64,000 bases of DNA from Terriglobia bacterium (GCA_020073345.1 JAIQFI010000009.1:62001-126000), one strand, 5' to 3'. Positions 24,551 through 34,579 are shown, counted from the first letter of the stretch. Program-made: numbers and translations. The notes: generated by a model from the letters alone, not told the origin.

Positions 24551-26920
24551 CTAATTTTCATTCGCCGCCACCTCTATGTAATCGAGCGCGGCGCCTTCGC
24601 CGCCATCCGGCATGCCTTCGATGCGGATCTCGTCACCTGGCCGCAATGCGATTCTTTCCATCGCATACACAGCGGATGACGAGCTATCGATCTTTCGCGT
24701 TGGCACGCGGTCGGCGGCCGTCCAGTCCCCGATAACCCGATCTCCAATGAGTGCCCGGAAGTGCGAAACGCCGTTGTTCTGGTCGAAATAGCGCACACGA
24801 ATCTGAAATACTCCGGGAGCACCACTGTACATAAAGGTGGTCGCGCACCTCGCCGCCGCGCACTCGACGGCCTTGCCGCCGGAGGCTGCCTCCCACGGCG
24901 TGACGTCGATCGTTTTATATCCATCGAGCCTGGCGGATTCCGCCTCCATGCGGCCCGGATAGCGGCCCACACGGCCCTTTGCATCGGGAATACCGGACGC
25001 ACGCAGGAACCAGTTCGAGACCGCATCTCGCCAGACTTCGGCCTGGCCAGCCTGGTATTCCAGCTGCGCGAGGACTTCCTGATAACGGCGCGCATCCACG
25101 CGGCCCCCGAGCGACTTCCAGACCTGCACAAATCCAGTGACGGCTTCAGCGCCCTCGTAGTGCGAATCGTAAAGATACTGAATCACCGTCTTTCCCGAAT
25201 GCAGAAGGTGCGCGTACGGCACGTGATGCATGAAAAGGAGTAAATCGTCGGGGCAGGTCGCGAGCGATTCGTACATGCGCGCCACAGCGGGAGTGTACTG
25301 GCCGATGAATCCCGTCCCAGTAGCGACCGTGCGATCCATGCCCACGCCTTTGTCATCAGCGCGATGCCATTGGCCCCAGCCGTTGCGCTCCGATGCCTCG
25401 ACGGCCACGCCATAGTGGTTACCGACGATATCAGTCAACGTCTGCAAGCCCAGCGGACCGGTGTAGTTTTCGTAGACACGCCAGGACTTGAGCTGCATGT
25501 CCACGATGGCCTGGACCACCTTAGGATCGTCCCCAAAAGTGAGTCGAGTCCATTCTTCGGCAATCTGACGCGCACTCAAGTCGGGATTCCAGGCCAACCG
25601 TCCGAAACTATAAAGATTCGCCTGCGACATGTGGTTTCCGAACCAGTTGTCATCTAGTCCGGCGTTAGAAACGCCCACAATCGCATTCACCCGAGTCTTC
25701 ACCGGCGTCGGGCGATTATTGACGCGCAGGTCAAAGTCGAGAGCCTCTTTCCACATCGGCGCGAGGAACACCGTGTGCCGAGCCTGCCCAGTGTACTCCT
25801 GCGTGATCTGCAGCTCGATCGCCTGCTTCGTTTTCGCAAGCGTTTCGAACAAAGGCGACACGGGCTCGCGCACCTGAAAATCGATCGGCCCGTTCTTGAT
25901 CTGGATCACGACGTTATCGTCGAATTTGCCGTCGAGCGAGCGGAAATTGTCATCGGCCGCGCGGGCGCGATCGTTCTTGAGATTGCGCCAATCCATCTTG
26001 TTGTCGTAGACGAAGCCGCGATAGAAGATCATCCCTCCGTGCGGCTTCAGCGCGCGGGCGACCACGTTCGCCGCATCGGCGTGAGTTCGCCCGTACGCCG
26101 ATGGACCGACGCGGCCTTCCGAATCGGCTTTGATAATGAAGCCGCCCAGGTCGGGCACAGCACGATAGATCTCGTCCGTTTTCGCACTCCACCAGGCGAT
26201 GACCTTCGGATCCAGGGGGTCGAAAGTATCGAGGCCGCCAACTTTCTGCGGACTTCCAAAATCGACCGACAGCACAGTACGGACACCCCACGGCCGCAGC
26301 GTGTCTGCAATCCGCACGATCTCGGGTAAGAAGTCCGGTGCGAGGATGCGCGGATTCACATTCACATTGTTGATGGAACAGCCGTTGATACCGAGCGAAA
26401 CCAGCATGCGCCCGTAATCATTCACGCGCTCGAGATCCGCGCGAGATGTCCCGTTATCCCAGAAGATCGAGCGGCCGCCATAGCCGCGCTCGATCGAGCC
26501 ATCGAGGTTGTCCCAATGATTCACCCATCGCACGGGAACCCGCGGCTCGCTCTTTTCGTCGAGTTTTGCGACGGATTCGCCCAGCGCGATTTTGCGCAAC
26601 AAAGCGAATGCACCGTACAAGACGCCGCGATCGTCCGCGCCGGCGATGATGATCTTGCCGCCGGTGGTCTTCAGAGAGTAACCTTCCGCCTTGAGATCAG
26701 ATGACGTCCGGAGAATGATTTGCACTCCAGGCGTGCGCAGGCCGCGCGCCAGCTCCTGTCGCGCGGATTCAAGGAGCGGAGAATTTCCCTCGACGGTGAT
26801 GAGCGGGGCTGAACCGGATGATGGATATCGCAGCCAGGCATTGTAGCCAGACTCCCCGTAGACTCCTCCACCAGCCAGAAGGAGAAGAGCGAGGCTCTTA
26901 TGAATTGACGCCCAGAGCAA
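24551..26920 (-). CDS. GH67 alpha-glucuronidase
   Basis: The 789-residue exported enzyme matches GH67 along its length. The N-terminal domain has LKTTGGKIIIAGADDRGVLYG; the barrel has VRWVNHWDNLDGSIERGYGG, RDxxDYGRMLVSLGINGCSINNVN, DLGGFIIKADSEGRVGPSAYGRTHAD and MIFYRGFVYD. Downstream are GFVQVW and a helical C-terminal region, and the last 120 residues resemble a CBM6-like jelly roll (GRMEAESARLDGYK), an unusual addition. It removes 4-O-methylglucuronic acid from xylan fragments. The first 23 bases overlap the end of the SDR gene, and the operon then handles the released glucuronate. Confidence 0.9.
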   Translation of the reverse strand: MLWASIHKSLALLLLAGGGVYGESGYNAWLRYPSSGSAPLITVEGNSPLLESARQELARGLRTPGVQIILRTSSDLKAEGYSLKTTGGKIIIAGADDRGVLYGAFALLRKIALGESVAKLDEKSEPRVPVRWVNHWDNLDGSIERGYGGRSIFWDNGTSRADLERVNDYGRMLVSLGINGCSINNVNVNPRILAPDFLPEIVRIADTLRPWGVRTVLSVDFGSPQKVGGLDTFDPLDPKVIAWWSAKTDEIYRAVPDLGGFIIKADSEGRVGPSAYGRTHADAANVVARALKPHGGMIFYRGFVYDNKMDWRNLKNDRARAADDNFRSLDGKFDDNVVIQIKNGPIDFQVREPVSPLFETLAKTKQAIELQITQEYTGQARHTVFLAPMWKEALDFDLRVNNRPTPVKTRVNAIVGVSNAGLDDNWFGNHMSQANLYSFGRLAWNPDLSARQIAEEWTRLTFGDDPKVVQAIVDMQLKSWRVYENYTGPLGLQTLTDIVGNHYGVAVEASERNGWGQWHRADDKGVGMDRTVATGTGFIGQYTPAVARMYESLATCPDDLLLFMHHVPYAHLLHSGKTVIQYLYDSHYEGAEAVTGFVQVWKSLGGRVDARRYQEVLAQLEYQAGQAEVWRDAVSNWFLRASGIPDAKGRVGRYPGRMEAESARLDGYKTIDVTPWEAASGGKAVECAAARCATTFMYSGAPGVFQIRVRYFDQNNGVSHFRALIGDRVIGDWTAADRVPTRKIDSSSSAVYAMERIALRPGDEIRIEGMPDGGEGAALDYIEVAANEN

Positions 26921-27671
26921 GATACCCTCCGTCGACGGCCATGCACTGGCCGGTCAGGAAGCTCGCGCCATCGGACGCCAGCAGGACCGCCGCGCCCACC
27001 AACTCCTCCGGCTGGCCGAATCGGCCCATGGGAGTGCGCATCAGCATCTCCCGGCCTCGTTCCGTGCCCATGATAACGTCGCGATTCAAGTCAGTGGGAA
27101 ACACTCCCGGCGCGATGGCATTCACGCGAATCCCGTCCTTCGCCCATTCGCAGGCCAGGCTCCGGGTCAGGGAAACAATCGCAGTCTTCGCAGCGGAATA
27201 CGCGGCCACCTGGTGAAATGCCGCAAAGGAGCTCAGCGACGCGATGTTGATAATCCGGCCGTGGCCGCTCGCCTTCAGCGGCTCGTAAAAGCTCTGGCAG
27301 GCCCGCAGCGCCCCGTTCAAATGCGTATCCAGCACGGACGACCATTGCTCTTCGGACACCGCTACGGTGGGTTGGCGGATCACGTTTCCCGCGGCGTTCA
27401 CCAGAATGTCGACCCGTCCCATGTGCCTCAGCACAACCTCGCGCAACGCATCGATCGACTCCCGAGTGTGTACGTTTGCCGGATGAACCAGCGTCCTGCG
27501 GCCGATCGCCTTGATTTCGATGCACGCGCTTTCCACGAGTTCCTTCCGGCGGCCGCTCGGCACAACATCCGCGCCGTGTTGCGCCAGACCGATCGCGATC
27601 GCGCGTCCCAACCCCGACGTTGCGCCCACGACCACAGCCACGCGGCCGTTCAGATCAAACAGGCTCGCCAT
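26898..27671 (-). CDS. SDR oxidoreductase, gluconate/2-keto-3-deoxygluconate dehydrogenase-like
   Basis: A classical short-chain dehydrogenase of 257 residues: GATSGLGRAIAIGLA binds the nucleotide, NAAG and the catalytic Ser (NIASLSS), Tyr and Lys (YSAAKTAI) are present, and the C-terminus VDGGYLA is typical. The likeness to KduD/gluconate 5-dehydrogenase is consistent with its position between a GH67 glucuronidase and a glucarate dehydratase-like gene. The ATG at 27671 lies one base after the upstream stop, and the 3' end overlaps the glucuronidase start. Confidence 0.85.
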   Translation of the reverse strand: MASLFDLNGRVAVVVGATSGLGRAIAIGLAQHGADVVPSGRRKELVESACIEIKAIGRRTLVHPANVHTRESIDALREVVLRHMGRVDILVNAAGNVIRQPTVAVSEEQWSSVLDTHLNGALRACQSFYEPLKASGHGRIINIASLSSFAAFHQVAAYSAAKTAIVSLTRSLACEWAKDGIRVNAIAPGVFPTDLNRDVIMGTERGREMLMRTPMGRFGQPEELVGAAVLLASDGASFLTGQCMAVDGGYLALGVNS

Positions 27672-27672
27672 G

Positions 27673-28917
27673 CTAATAGGGGATCTCCACGGAACGATCA
27701 TCTTTCGGATCTGCCCAACGGTCGTTCGGAATCACGGGCGTCCAGCCGGGCCGTGCCGGATCCTGATCGTACGGATAATTGCCCAGACGCTTGTATAGCT
27801 CGTTGTACTTGCCCAGCTTCTCGCGATCGAGCTTGACACCCAGTCCCGGCCCAGTAGGCACACCGATCGTCCCGTTCTGATACGGCATGAGACCGCCCTG
27901 AATCACGTCGTCCATCAAATGATGATAGTGCGCGTCAGCGGAAAACGACAGATTCGGAATCACCGCGCCCAGGTGCAGCATCGTAGCGAGCTGGATTCCC
28001 AGTTCGCCCGACGAGTGAACCGCGACGCCAAGCTGGAATGTCTCGCAAACCCCCGCAGCCTTCACGCACGCCTGGATGCCGCCCCAGAAGGTAGTATCGA
28101 GAAGAATCACGTCTACCGCGGTATTGAGCACGTTCGCCGCGAGCTGCTCGAAGTTCACAACCACCGTGTTCGTGGCCAGTGGAACGCGCACTTTCTCGCG
28201 CGTCCGGCGCATGCCGTTCATGCCGAACACGGGATCTTCCAGATAATCGTTGCGCAGATTCTCGATCGCCTGACCAAAGCCGATGGCCTGCTCGGTGGAC
28301 CATACTCCGTTCGGATCGAAGCGCAGCGAATCATCCGGAAACGCACCGGCGAGCGCCCGGTAGGCCTCCAATTCGTAATCGGGATGGAACACGCCGCCTT
28401 TGAGCTTGTGCGTGGTGAAGCCAAAGCGGCGCTTGAGCTCGCAGGTGTGCTCCACCAGTTGCTCGATAGTGCGAACCTCCCCCGATCCTGTGCGCGGATC
28501 GGGATAGCGAAAGAAACAATACGAGGCAAACGGAACGCGGTCGCGCAGGCGGCCGCCCAGAATATCGCACACCGGCACGCCCCAAGCCTGCCCGAGAATA
28601 TCGAGACAGGCGAACTCCAGCGCAGCGAGCACTTGCGTCCGGTTGTTATAAAGGGACGCGGTGGGGTTCGCGATCAGAAATCGCATTTCCTCGCGGCGAG
28701 CCGGGTCGTGCCCCACCAGGTATGTCTTCATCGCGCGGAAGACAGCCTCGGCCGATTCACCGCCGCCGCCCATCTCCCCCAGGCCGATCAGTCCGTTATC
28801 GGTTTCCACCTCGACGATGGTCCGAACGAACCGGCCCCAATGGCAGCCGTTGGCGTGGCGCAGCGGCGCCTCCAGTGGAACGGTGACGGTGGTCGCGCGA
28901 ATGTCGCTGATGCGCAT
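27673..28917 (-). CDS. Enolase-superfamily sugar acid dehydratase (glucarate dehydratase-like)
   Basis: The 414-residue protein has a capping domain ([20 protein letters not shown]) and a barrel with acid/base Lys in [10 protein letters not shown], metal ligands in [16 protein letters not shown] and the end of the barrel ([15 protein letters not shown]), as in glucarate dehydratase and related mandelate racemase-group enzymes. It probably dehydrates an aldarate or uronate-derived acid to the keto-deoxy sugar. It leads the operon with SDR and GH67 glucuronidase. Specificity (glucarate, galactarate or other) is not decided by the sequence. Confidence 0.85.
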   Translation of the reverse strand: MRISDIRATTVTVPLEAPLRHANGCHWGRFVRTIVEVETDNGLIGLGEMGGGGESAEAVFRAMKTYLVGHDPARREEMRFLIANPTASLYNNRTQVLAALEFACLDILGQAWGVPVCDILGGRLRDRVPFASYCFFRYPDPRTGSGEVRTIEQLVEHTCELKRRFGFTTHKLKGGVFHPDYELEAYRALAGAFPDDSLRFDPNGVWSTEQAIGFGQAIENLRNDYLEDPVFGMNGMRRTREKVRVPLATNTVVVNFEQLAANVLNTAVDVILLDTTFWGGIQACVKAAGVCETFQLGVAVHSSGELGIQLATMLHLGAVIPNLSFSADAHYHHLMDDVIQGGLMPYQNGTIGVPTGPGLGVKLDREKLGKYNELYKRLGNYPYDQDPARPGWTPVIPNDRWADPKDDRSVEIPY

Positions 28918-28938
28918 GAAGTCAGTGTGCCACAGGCT

Positions 28939-29670
28939 TTAGCCTACGGTCGGCGTGTGCTCCGCCTCCCGTTCCAGCGTGCGCCGTGATTGCAGCCAGC
29001 GGGCCGTCAGCCAGCACAGCAGCGCCCAGACCGCGCCCGCCGTCCAGCCGGCCAGAACGTCGGTGGGCCAGTGTACTCCCAGATACACGCGCGTGACCCC
29101 AACCGCGAAGGTTAGGAACATCGCCAGCAGGAGAAAGTACGCCTTCAGGCGTTTCCGTTCCTGCGACCGGGCGAGTAAAGCGCCCAGCGTCAAATACGTC
29201 ACCGCCGACATCATGGAATGCCCGCTGGGAAAGCTTCCGCCCGAGACATAGACATCAAACGGAACCAGATCGGGCCGCGCACGATGAAACACGTCTTTGA
29301 GAATGGTGCTGGCCGCCAGGCCTCCTAGTACGGATCCGAGAACGAACAGCGCCATATGTTTCTTTCCATCGAGTGCCAGAAATCCGGATGCGAAAGCAGT
29401 CACCAGCGTCAGCACCGCGACGCCGCCCAGGGCGGTGATATCGCGTGCGGCTTGCTGAACCGATGGCGGACCTAGCAGAGCGCGAGTCCCGCTGTGACGA
29501 AAGGCCAGCAGCAACTTCTGGTCAAAGACTTGCGTTCCGCCCTCCAGAACTTCGTCCGCCAGGAGAGCAAACCCCCACACGCCGGCTACGATCAAGGCAA
29601 GCGCCAGCAGGACCGTCATCTCGTGCCCGCCCAGCCACGTCAGGAGCCGAAATCTGTTGCGCTGCGCCAC
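28939..29670 (-). CDS. PAP2-family membrane phosphatase
   Basis: A 243-residue integral membrane protein with six hydrophobic segments and the three phosphatidic acid phosphatase motifs: KDVFHRARP, the PSGH motif (SFPSGHSM), and TRVYLGVHWPTDVLAG with the catalytic His. It dephosphorylates a lipid phosphate such as phosphatidate or undecaprenyl pyrophosphate at the outer face of the membrane. The N-terminus to TM1 is cytoplasmic. It is divergent from the copper/cytochrome gene at 29742, with a gap of 71 bases. Confidence 0.92.
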   Translation of the reverse strand: MAQRNRFRLLTWLGGHEMTVLLALALIVAGVWGFALLADEVLEGGTQVFDQKLLLAFRHSGTRALLGPPSVQQAARDITALGGVAVLTLVTAFASGFLALDGKKHMALFVLGSVLGGLAASTILKDVFHRARPDLVPFDVYVSGGSFPSGHSMMSAVTYLTLGALLARSQERKRLKAYFLLLAMFLTFAVGVTRVYLGVHWPTDVLAGWTAGAVWALLCWLTARWLQSRRTLEREAEHTPTVG

Positions 29671-29741
29671 TCGATCCCATTGTCACCCCAGGCACGCCAG
29701 CCAAGCTTGTGAGATGATTCCCAAAAGGGAGGAGCCCCAGG

Positions 29742-31040
29742 ATGAGCCCTCGATTCTTCGCGGCCCTTTTGTATGCAGCTTTCGCGCTGGCTGCGCGCGG
29801 CGCCACGGATCCGGCCACGTTCAACAAGGACGTGCTGCCGATCTTGCAGAAGAACTGCCAGGCCTGCCACCGGCCCGGCGAGGCCGCTCCCTTCTCGCTT
29901 CTGACTTATGAAAGCGCGCGGCCCTGGGCCAAGGCCATTAAAGCCGCCGTGGTCTCCCGAAAAATGCCTCCTTGGTTCGCCGATCCGAAGTATGGCCATT
30001 TTCTGAATGACCCGCGGCTATCCGAGGCGGATGTGCGCACTATTACGGCTTGGGTGGACGCGGGCGCTCCGGAGGGCGACGCGAAGGATAAGCCGGTTCC
30101 CATCCAATGGCGCGACGGCTGGAACATCCGGCCCGACGTGATCATCCCGTTGCCCAAGCCCTATGTGGTTCCCGCCAAAGCCGTCATCCCTTGGCTCGAT
30201 TTCGTGGTGCCGACGAACTTCACCAAGGACACCTGGGTTGCCGCGGGCGAAATCCGTCCGGGCGCGCGTGCCGTGGTCCATCACGCGACGATTACCTTCG
30301 TGCCTCCTGGCCCAGATACGAAAGTGCTGGAAGCACTCGCTACCGGAGAGCCGGTGGCTTTGCCGCGAGGACTCGCCGCTCAAGCGTTAGTAGCGCTCGG
30401 CCCTGGAGCGCCGGCGCGGCGCTTCGACGACTACGATGCCGCGGTGCTGGTTCCGGCGGGATCCTTCCTGATCTTCAACATGCACTACACGTCTAACGGT
30501 ACCGAGACCTCCGACCAGTCCAAGCTCGGATTGGAGTTGGCCAGCTCCGAGCCGAAGAACCAGTTGATCAGCGTTCTGGCGGGCGATGACGGCAGCACCA
30601 CTGCGGGGAGTCTCAAAATTCTCCCGGGCGATGCAAATTCGGCTGGACACGGCTCGGTGACGTTCGCCGCGCCAGTAAAGTTGGCGTCGCTAAATCCCCA
30701 CATGCATCTGCGCGGCAAAGATTTCGTTTATCGTGTAGTTTATCCCACCGGAGAATCGCAGATCATTCTCAACGTGCCGAAATACGATTATGCCTGGCAG
30801 GCGGGCTATCGTTTCGAGAGAATGCTCGAGCTCCCCGCAGGCACGCGTTTGGAGATGGATGGCCACTGGGATAATTCCGCCAACAACCCGAACAATCCCG
30901 ATCCGACGGCGACCGTCCGCTGGGGCCAGCAGATCTGGGAGGAAATGTTCGGCGGCGGGATCTCGCTGCTGGTCCCCCGCGGCACGGACCCGAAGACGCT
31001 GGTCAAGAAGGAAAACCTTCGCCAGCGGCCAGCGCCGTAA
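29742..31040 (+). CDS. Cytochrome c fused to copper monooxygenase-like domain
   Basis: The 432-residue exported protein contains one haem motif CQACH (residues 39-43) followed by RPGEAAPFSL. A domain then follows with the ligand pattern of type II copper ascorbate-dependent monooxygenases (PHM-like): VHHATITF, FNMHYTSNG and HMHLRGKDF. The fusion could deliver electrons from the haem to a copper site. Such proteins are widespread in Acidobacteria and Planctomycetes and are uncharacterised. The start is supported by GGAGCCCCAGG upstream. No partner dehydrogenase is adjacent. Confidence 0.8.
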   Translation: MSPRFFAALLYAAFALAARGATDPATFNKDVLPILQKNCQACHRPGEAAPFSLLTYESARPWAKAIKAAVVSRKMPPWFADPKYGHFLNDPRLSEADVRTITAWVDAGAPEGDAKDKPVPIQWRDGWNIRPDVIIPLPKPYVVPAKAVIPWLDFVVPTNFTKDTWVAAGEIRPGARAVVHHATITFVPPGPDTKVLEALATGEPVALPRGLAAQALVALGPGAPARRFDDYDAAVLVPAGSFLIFNMHYTSNGTETSDQSKLGLELASSEPKNQLISVLAGDDGSTTAGSLKILPGDANSAGHGSVTFAAPVKLASLNPHMHLRGKDFVYRVVYPTGESQIILNVPKYDYAWQAGYRFERMLELPAGTRLEMDGHWDNSANNPNNPDPTATVRWGQQIWEEMFGGGISLLVPRGTDPKTLVKKENLRQRPAP

Positions 31041-31046
31041 TCGTCC

Positions 31047-31532
31047 TCACGCGGCGGCCCCTACATGAGCGCCAGCTCGCGAACCGCGATGATAGATCGC
31101 CCGCAGCGTGTTCATCACGTCTTCGAAGGAAACCGGAGGCCGGTCTGTATCGTCGTGGTGGCGCGCCCGCAGGGTGACGTCGTCCAGGGACAGAATACCC
31201 ACTAAAGCTCCTTCATCGTCGACCACCGGAAGGCGACGCACTCGCTCGGCGGCCATGATCTTGAGTGCAGAGCGGACGTCTTCGTCCTCGTTACAAACCG
31301 CCGCCCCCCGATACGCAACGTCGCTCACCCTGCTTTCAGAGGCCCTCTGATCCCGCGTGCCGAGCGCGATGCAGATGTCCCGGTCGGTGATCACACCAGT
31401 GACCTTCCCCTGATCGTCAACCACGGGCAGCAACCCGCAACCGTATTTCCACATCAGAGCCACAGCCGCCGCCAGGTTCGCATCAGGGCGGCAGGAGGCT
31501 ACGGTCTTGTTCATTACGTCTTGGACTCTCAT
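31047..31532 (-). CDS. Two-CBS-domain protein
   Basis: A 161-residue protein with two CBS repeats. The first has VQDVMNKTVASCRPDANLAAAV and GLLPVVDDQGKVTGVITDRDI; the second has RLPVVDDEGALVGILSLDD. CBS pairs bind adenosyl ligands such as AMP or ATP and regulate partner proteins; as a stand-alone pair it may respond to energy status. The gene faces the cytochrome gene tail to tail, six bases apart. A 160-base gap without features follows to the LOG gene. Confidence 0.9.
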   Translation of the reverse strand: MRVQDVMNKTVASCRPDANLAAAVALMWKYGCGLLPVVDDQGKVTGVITDRDICIALGTRDQRASESRVSDVAYRGAAVCNEDEDVRSALKIMAAERVRRLPVVDDEGALVGILSLDDVTLRARHHDDTDRPPVSFEDVMNTLRAIYHRGSRAGAHVGAAA

Positions 31533-31692
31533 AGTTCACTCCTCAGGCGTCACCGTAAACAAGTGCAATCCGGTTGCCAATGCTGGGCCTTTTATTACGA
31601 GCGCCTTTCGGCAGGCCAAACCCTGGGCGGAAGTGCCCAAGTGGGTCAAAACACTCACAGGTTACGGCAGGTGGCTGCCGAAAAAGTAGCTG

Positions 31693-32481
31693 CTAGATCC
31701 CCCGCTCCCACAGGATTCTCGCCGGCCGACGAGGCACGTAGCGTAGCCCGAAATTTTCGGTCGCGCATCGTTGAATGTGGGCCACGGCTTCCGCAGGTGA
31801 ATCGGTCACCAGGATTGCCTCCAGATCCCGCGGCGAGATGGCTGCGTTCGCCAGGACCGTTTGCCGGAGGAAGGCAAGCAAAGGAGACCAGTATTCGACG
31901 CCTAACAAAACCACGGGAAAGTTCTTGATCTTGCCGGTCTGGATCAGAGTCGCGACTTCAAACAGTTCATCCAGGGTGCCAAATCCGCCAGGCGCGGCGA
32001 CGAACCCATAAGAGTACTTCACCAGCATCATTTTCCGGATGAAGAAATACCGGAACTCCACCCACTTGTCGAGGAACGCGTTGGGCTTTTGCTCTTGCGG
32101 CAGGACAATGTTGCAGCCGATGGAAACGCCAGCGGCTTCTTTCGCCCCGCGATTGGCGGCTTCCATAAGACCCGGGCCGCCGCCGGTCATCACCGTAAAG
32201 TGCGCCAGCGCGATTCTCGCACCGAGCTCCCGCGTCAGCGCATAGTAAGGGTGATCCGAAGGGAATCGCGCGGACCCAAACACCGTAACGCACGGTCCCA
32301 CAAAATGCAGAGCTCGAAAACCGTAGATCAGTTCCCAAAATATGCGGAGTGCTCGTCCGAGCTCAGAGCCCCGCCCGCGGGGGCCTTCCAGGAAGAGTCG
32401 TTCCTCCGGGCTCGCGGTGGATTTCCCCCATTGCGAATTGGTTTCGGGTAATTCAGGCTTCGCCAGGTCTTCAACGGGCAT
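31693..32481 (-). CDS. LOG-family protein (cytokinin-activating-like nucleosidase fold)
   Basis: A 262-residue protein with the Rossmann-like LOG fold: FGSARFPSDHPYY, TGGGPGLMEAANRGAKEAAG and the signature PGGFGTLDELFE. In LOG enzymes this motif hydrolyses nucleoside 5'-monophosphate bonds to release cytokinin bases; other members are pyrimidine nucleotide nucleosidases (PpnN). The extended C-terminus (about 60 residues) and N-terminal 50 residues exceed the minimal LOG core. Bacterial substrates other than cytokinin are likely. The preceding gap from the CBS gene shows no features. Confidence 0.85.
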   Translation of the reverse strand: MPVEDLAKPELPETNSQWGKSTASPEERLFLEGPRGRGSELGRALRIFWELIYGFRALHFVGPCVTVFGSARFPSDHPYYALTRELGARIALAHFTVMTGGGPGLMEAANRGAKEAAGVSIGCNIVLPQEQKPNAFLDKWVEFRYFFIRKMMLVKYSYGFVAAPGGFGTLDELFEVATLIQTGKIKNFPVVLLGVEYWSPLLAFLRQTVLANAAISPRDLEAILVTDSPAEAVAHIQRCATENFGLRYVPRRPARILWERGI

Positions 32482-32529
32482 AAGGGTTCTTCCCGATCAC
32501 TATAACCCTTTGCCGTTTTATGCTCTTGA

Positions 32530-33504
32530 TTACTTGGACGTGGCCAGCCACTGCATAAAGGTCGACCCCACGTTCGTGAACTCGAACGCGTGCAAGCCCA
32601 AGTGAAGCGCCAGCTCTTTGCACACCGCGATTCCCCGGACGCTGTTGCCTTTGGCGTCCAATCTGGGGGAGTACACTGCGATTCCCAATTGACGATTTAC
32701 AACCGAGAGAATTCCGCCTCCCACGCCGCTCTTCGCCGGCAGGCCGACGCGGTAGGCCCACTCCCCCGCATAGTCGTACAGTCCGCAGGTGAACATCACC
32801 GCCAGCACGTCCTTGACGTACTCCAGTTCGAATACATGCTCCTGGGTAACCGGGTTGATGCCCATGTTCGCCAGCGTCGCTGCCATCATCGCGAGATCCT
32901 TACAATTCACCTTGAGCGAGCATTGCGAGAAATACTGATGCAGCGAGTGGTCCACCGCGGCGTCGATAATGCCGCAGTTCAGCATGAGATATGCGATCGC
33001 CCGATTGCGATTACCGGTGGCGGATTCCGAGGCCAGCACAGCGTGGTCGATATCCAGCGTCCGGCCCGCGGCCAGTTGCATCTTGTTCACAAAAGCCCGG
33101 ACGCCTTCTTCACGCGAGCACTTCTTGATCATGGATGCGATCGCGATCGCGCCCGCATTGATCATAGGATTGAACGGCCGCATCGTCTTGGGCTCGAGCT
33201 CGATCGAGTTGAATGCGTCTCCGCTCGGCTCGACGCACACTTTCTCGAGCACCGCATCCCGCCCGAATTCCTCCAAGGCCATAAGGAATGCGAAAGGCTT
33301 ACATATGGACTGGATGGTAAACTCCTGTCGCGAGTCCCCCACCGAAAACACCTGGCCGTCCACCGTGGCCAGGCAGATGCCAAAATCGTCGGGCTTGGCC
33401 TTGGCCAGCTCGGGGATGTAGGTGGCCACTTCGCCGTCGCGAACGTCTTTGTACTTTTCGTAAACGCTCTGAACCGCGTCTTGGATGTGGGAAGTAGTGG
33501 TCAT
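32530..33504 (-). CDS. glsA: Glutaminase
   Basis: The 324-residue protein has the serine-dependent glutaminase fold: IQSICKPFAF (Ser66, Lys69) as SxxK, then PFNPMINAGAI, ASESATGNRNRAIAYLM, LYDYAGEWAYRVGLPAKSGVGGG, with the conserved Tyr and the SGVGGG strand. It hydrolyses glutamine to glutamate and ammonia in the cytoplasm and is typical in length. It stands alone, with a divergent region of about 200 bases before the SDR gene at 33709. Confidence 0.92.
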   Translation of the reverse strand: MTTTSHIQDAVQSVYEKYKDVRDGEVATYIPELAKAKPDDFGICLATVDGQVFSVGDSRQEFTIQSICKPFAFLMALEEFGRDAVLEKVCVEPSGDAFNSIELEPKTMRPFNPMINAGAIAIASMIKKCSREEGVRAFVNKMQLAAGRTLDIDHAVLASESATGNRNRAIAYLMLNCGIIDAAVDHSLHQYFSQCSLKVNCKDLAMMAATLANMGINPVTQEHVFELEYVKDVLAVMFTCGLYDYAGEWAYRVGLPAKSGVGGGILSVVNRQLGIAVYSPRLDAKGNSVRGIAVCKELALHLGLHAFEFTNVGSTFMQWLATSK

Positions 33505-33708
33505 GCGGAACGCTCATCCAGGCGAGGGAGCGCACCGGCATCACACTGCCGGCAGCAGGACGGGACAGCTCGCTGAGAATGCCCAGTCTATCTGGATTCC
33601 TAAGTCGCGTCCAATCAAAACTTTGAATTGCCCGAGAAGCGTTCTTCTATGACTGTGACAGGCCGGCAACCATAATGATATAAAGGACCTGCGCGCTTCA
33701 CGCCAATC

Positions 33709-34401
33709 GTGCTCCTGAACAAAGTGGTCTTGATCACCGGCGCCAATGGCGGTCTGGGTTCCGATGTGACGAACGCGTTCCTCGAAGCCGGAGCCCGGGT
33801 GGCGGGTGTTGCCAGGAAAATCCAGAACTCCGACTTTCCTCACGCGAACTTCTTCGGATACGCCGCGGAGCTGGGGAGCGCCGAAGCAGCGCGTGCCGCA
33901 GCCGCGGCAGTGATCGCAAAATGGGAAAGAATCGACGCGCTGGTGCACCTGGTCGGCGCATTCACCGGTGGACAATCCGTGGCCGAGACCGACGACGCCA
34001 CCTTGGACCAGATGCTTGATGTGAACCTGCGAGCCGCCTTCCACATGGTCCGCGCGGTGCTGCCGGCAATGCGCGCTCGCGGCGCGGGCCGCATCCTGGC
34101 GATCGGCAGCCGGACCGCCGTCGAGCCGCAACCTATGCTGGGCGCGTATTCCGCCTCGAAGGCCGCCCTGGTTTCGCTGGTTCAGACCATCGCACTCGAG
34201 AATAAAGACCGCGGGATTTCCGCGAACGTGATTCTGCCCGGAACGATGGATACTCCAGCAAATCGCGCTGCGATGCCGGGCGTGGACCCCGCGAAATGGG
34301 TGCAGCCCGCCCAAGTCGCCAGCCTGCTGGTGCATCTGGCCTCGGATCAGGCATCCCAGATTAACGGAGCCGTGATCCCGATCCTGGGCGGCGATCTATA
34401 A
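33709..34401 (+). CDS. SDR-family oxidoreductase
   Basis: A 230-residue classical short-chain dehydrogenase: ITGANGGLGSDVTNAFLEAG nucleotide-binding motif, GRILAIGSRTAVEP with the catalytic Ser and YSASKAAL with Tyr and Lys. The C-terminus NGAVIPILGGDL is like FabG-type enzymes. Translation starts at a GTG. No cofactor-preference Asp is obvious after the second strand (VAGVARKI), which is closer to NADPH users. The substrate is unknown and there is no operon partner. Confidence 0.85.
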   Translation: MLLNKVVLITGANGGLGSDVTNAFLEAGARVAGVARKIQNSDFPHANFFGYAAELGSAEAARAAAAAVIAKWERIDALVHLVGAFTGGQSVAETDDATLDQMLDVNLRAAFHMVRAVLPAMRARGAGRILAIGSRTAVEPQPMLGAYSASKAALVSLVQTIALENKDRGISANVILPGTMDTPANRAAMPGVDPAKWVQPAQVASLLVHLASDQASQINGAVIPILGGDL

Positions 34402-34579
34402 CAGCCGCGGTGCGGTTGCTGTTTCCGGTGGCGTCATAGAATCGTCATCTTCGCCGGCGGTCAGCGTCCGGCTCAAAATCAAAGGCCCACAACAATAAAA
34501 CATTCCCTTGCGAAAGTGTTTCATTAAAGATTCATCGAATGTACACGGTCCCTTAAGCTGCATTGGTGAAGCTGGGGGC

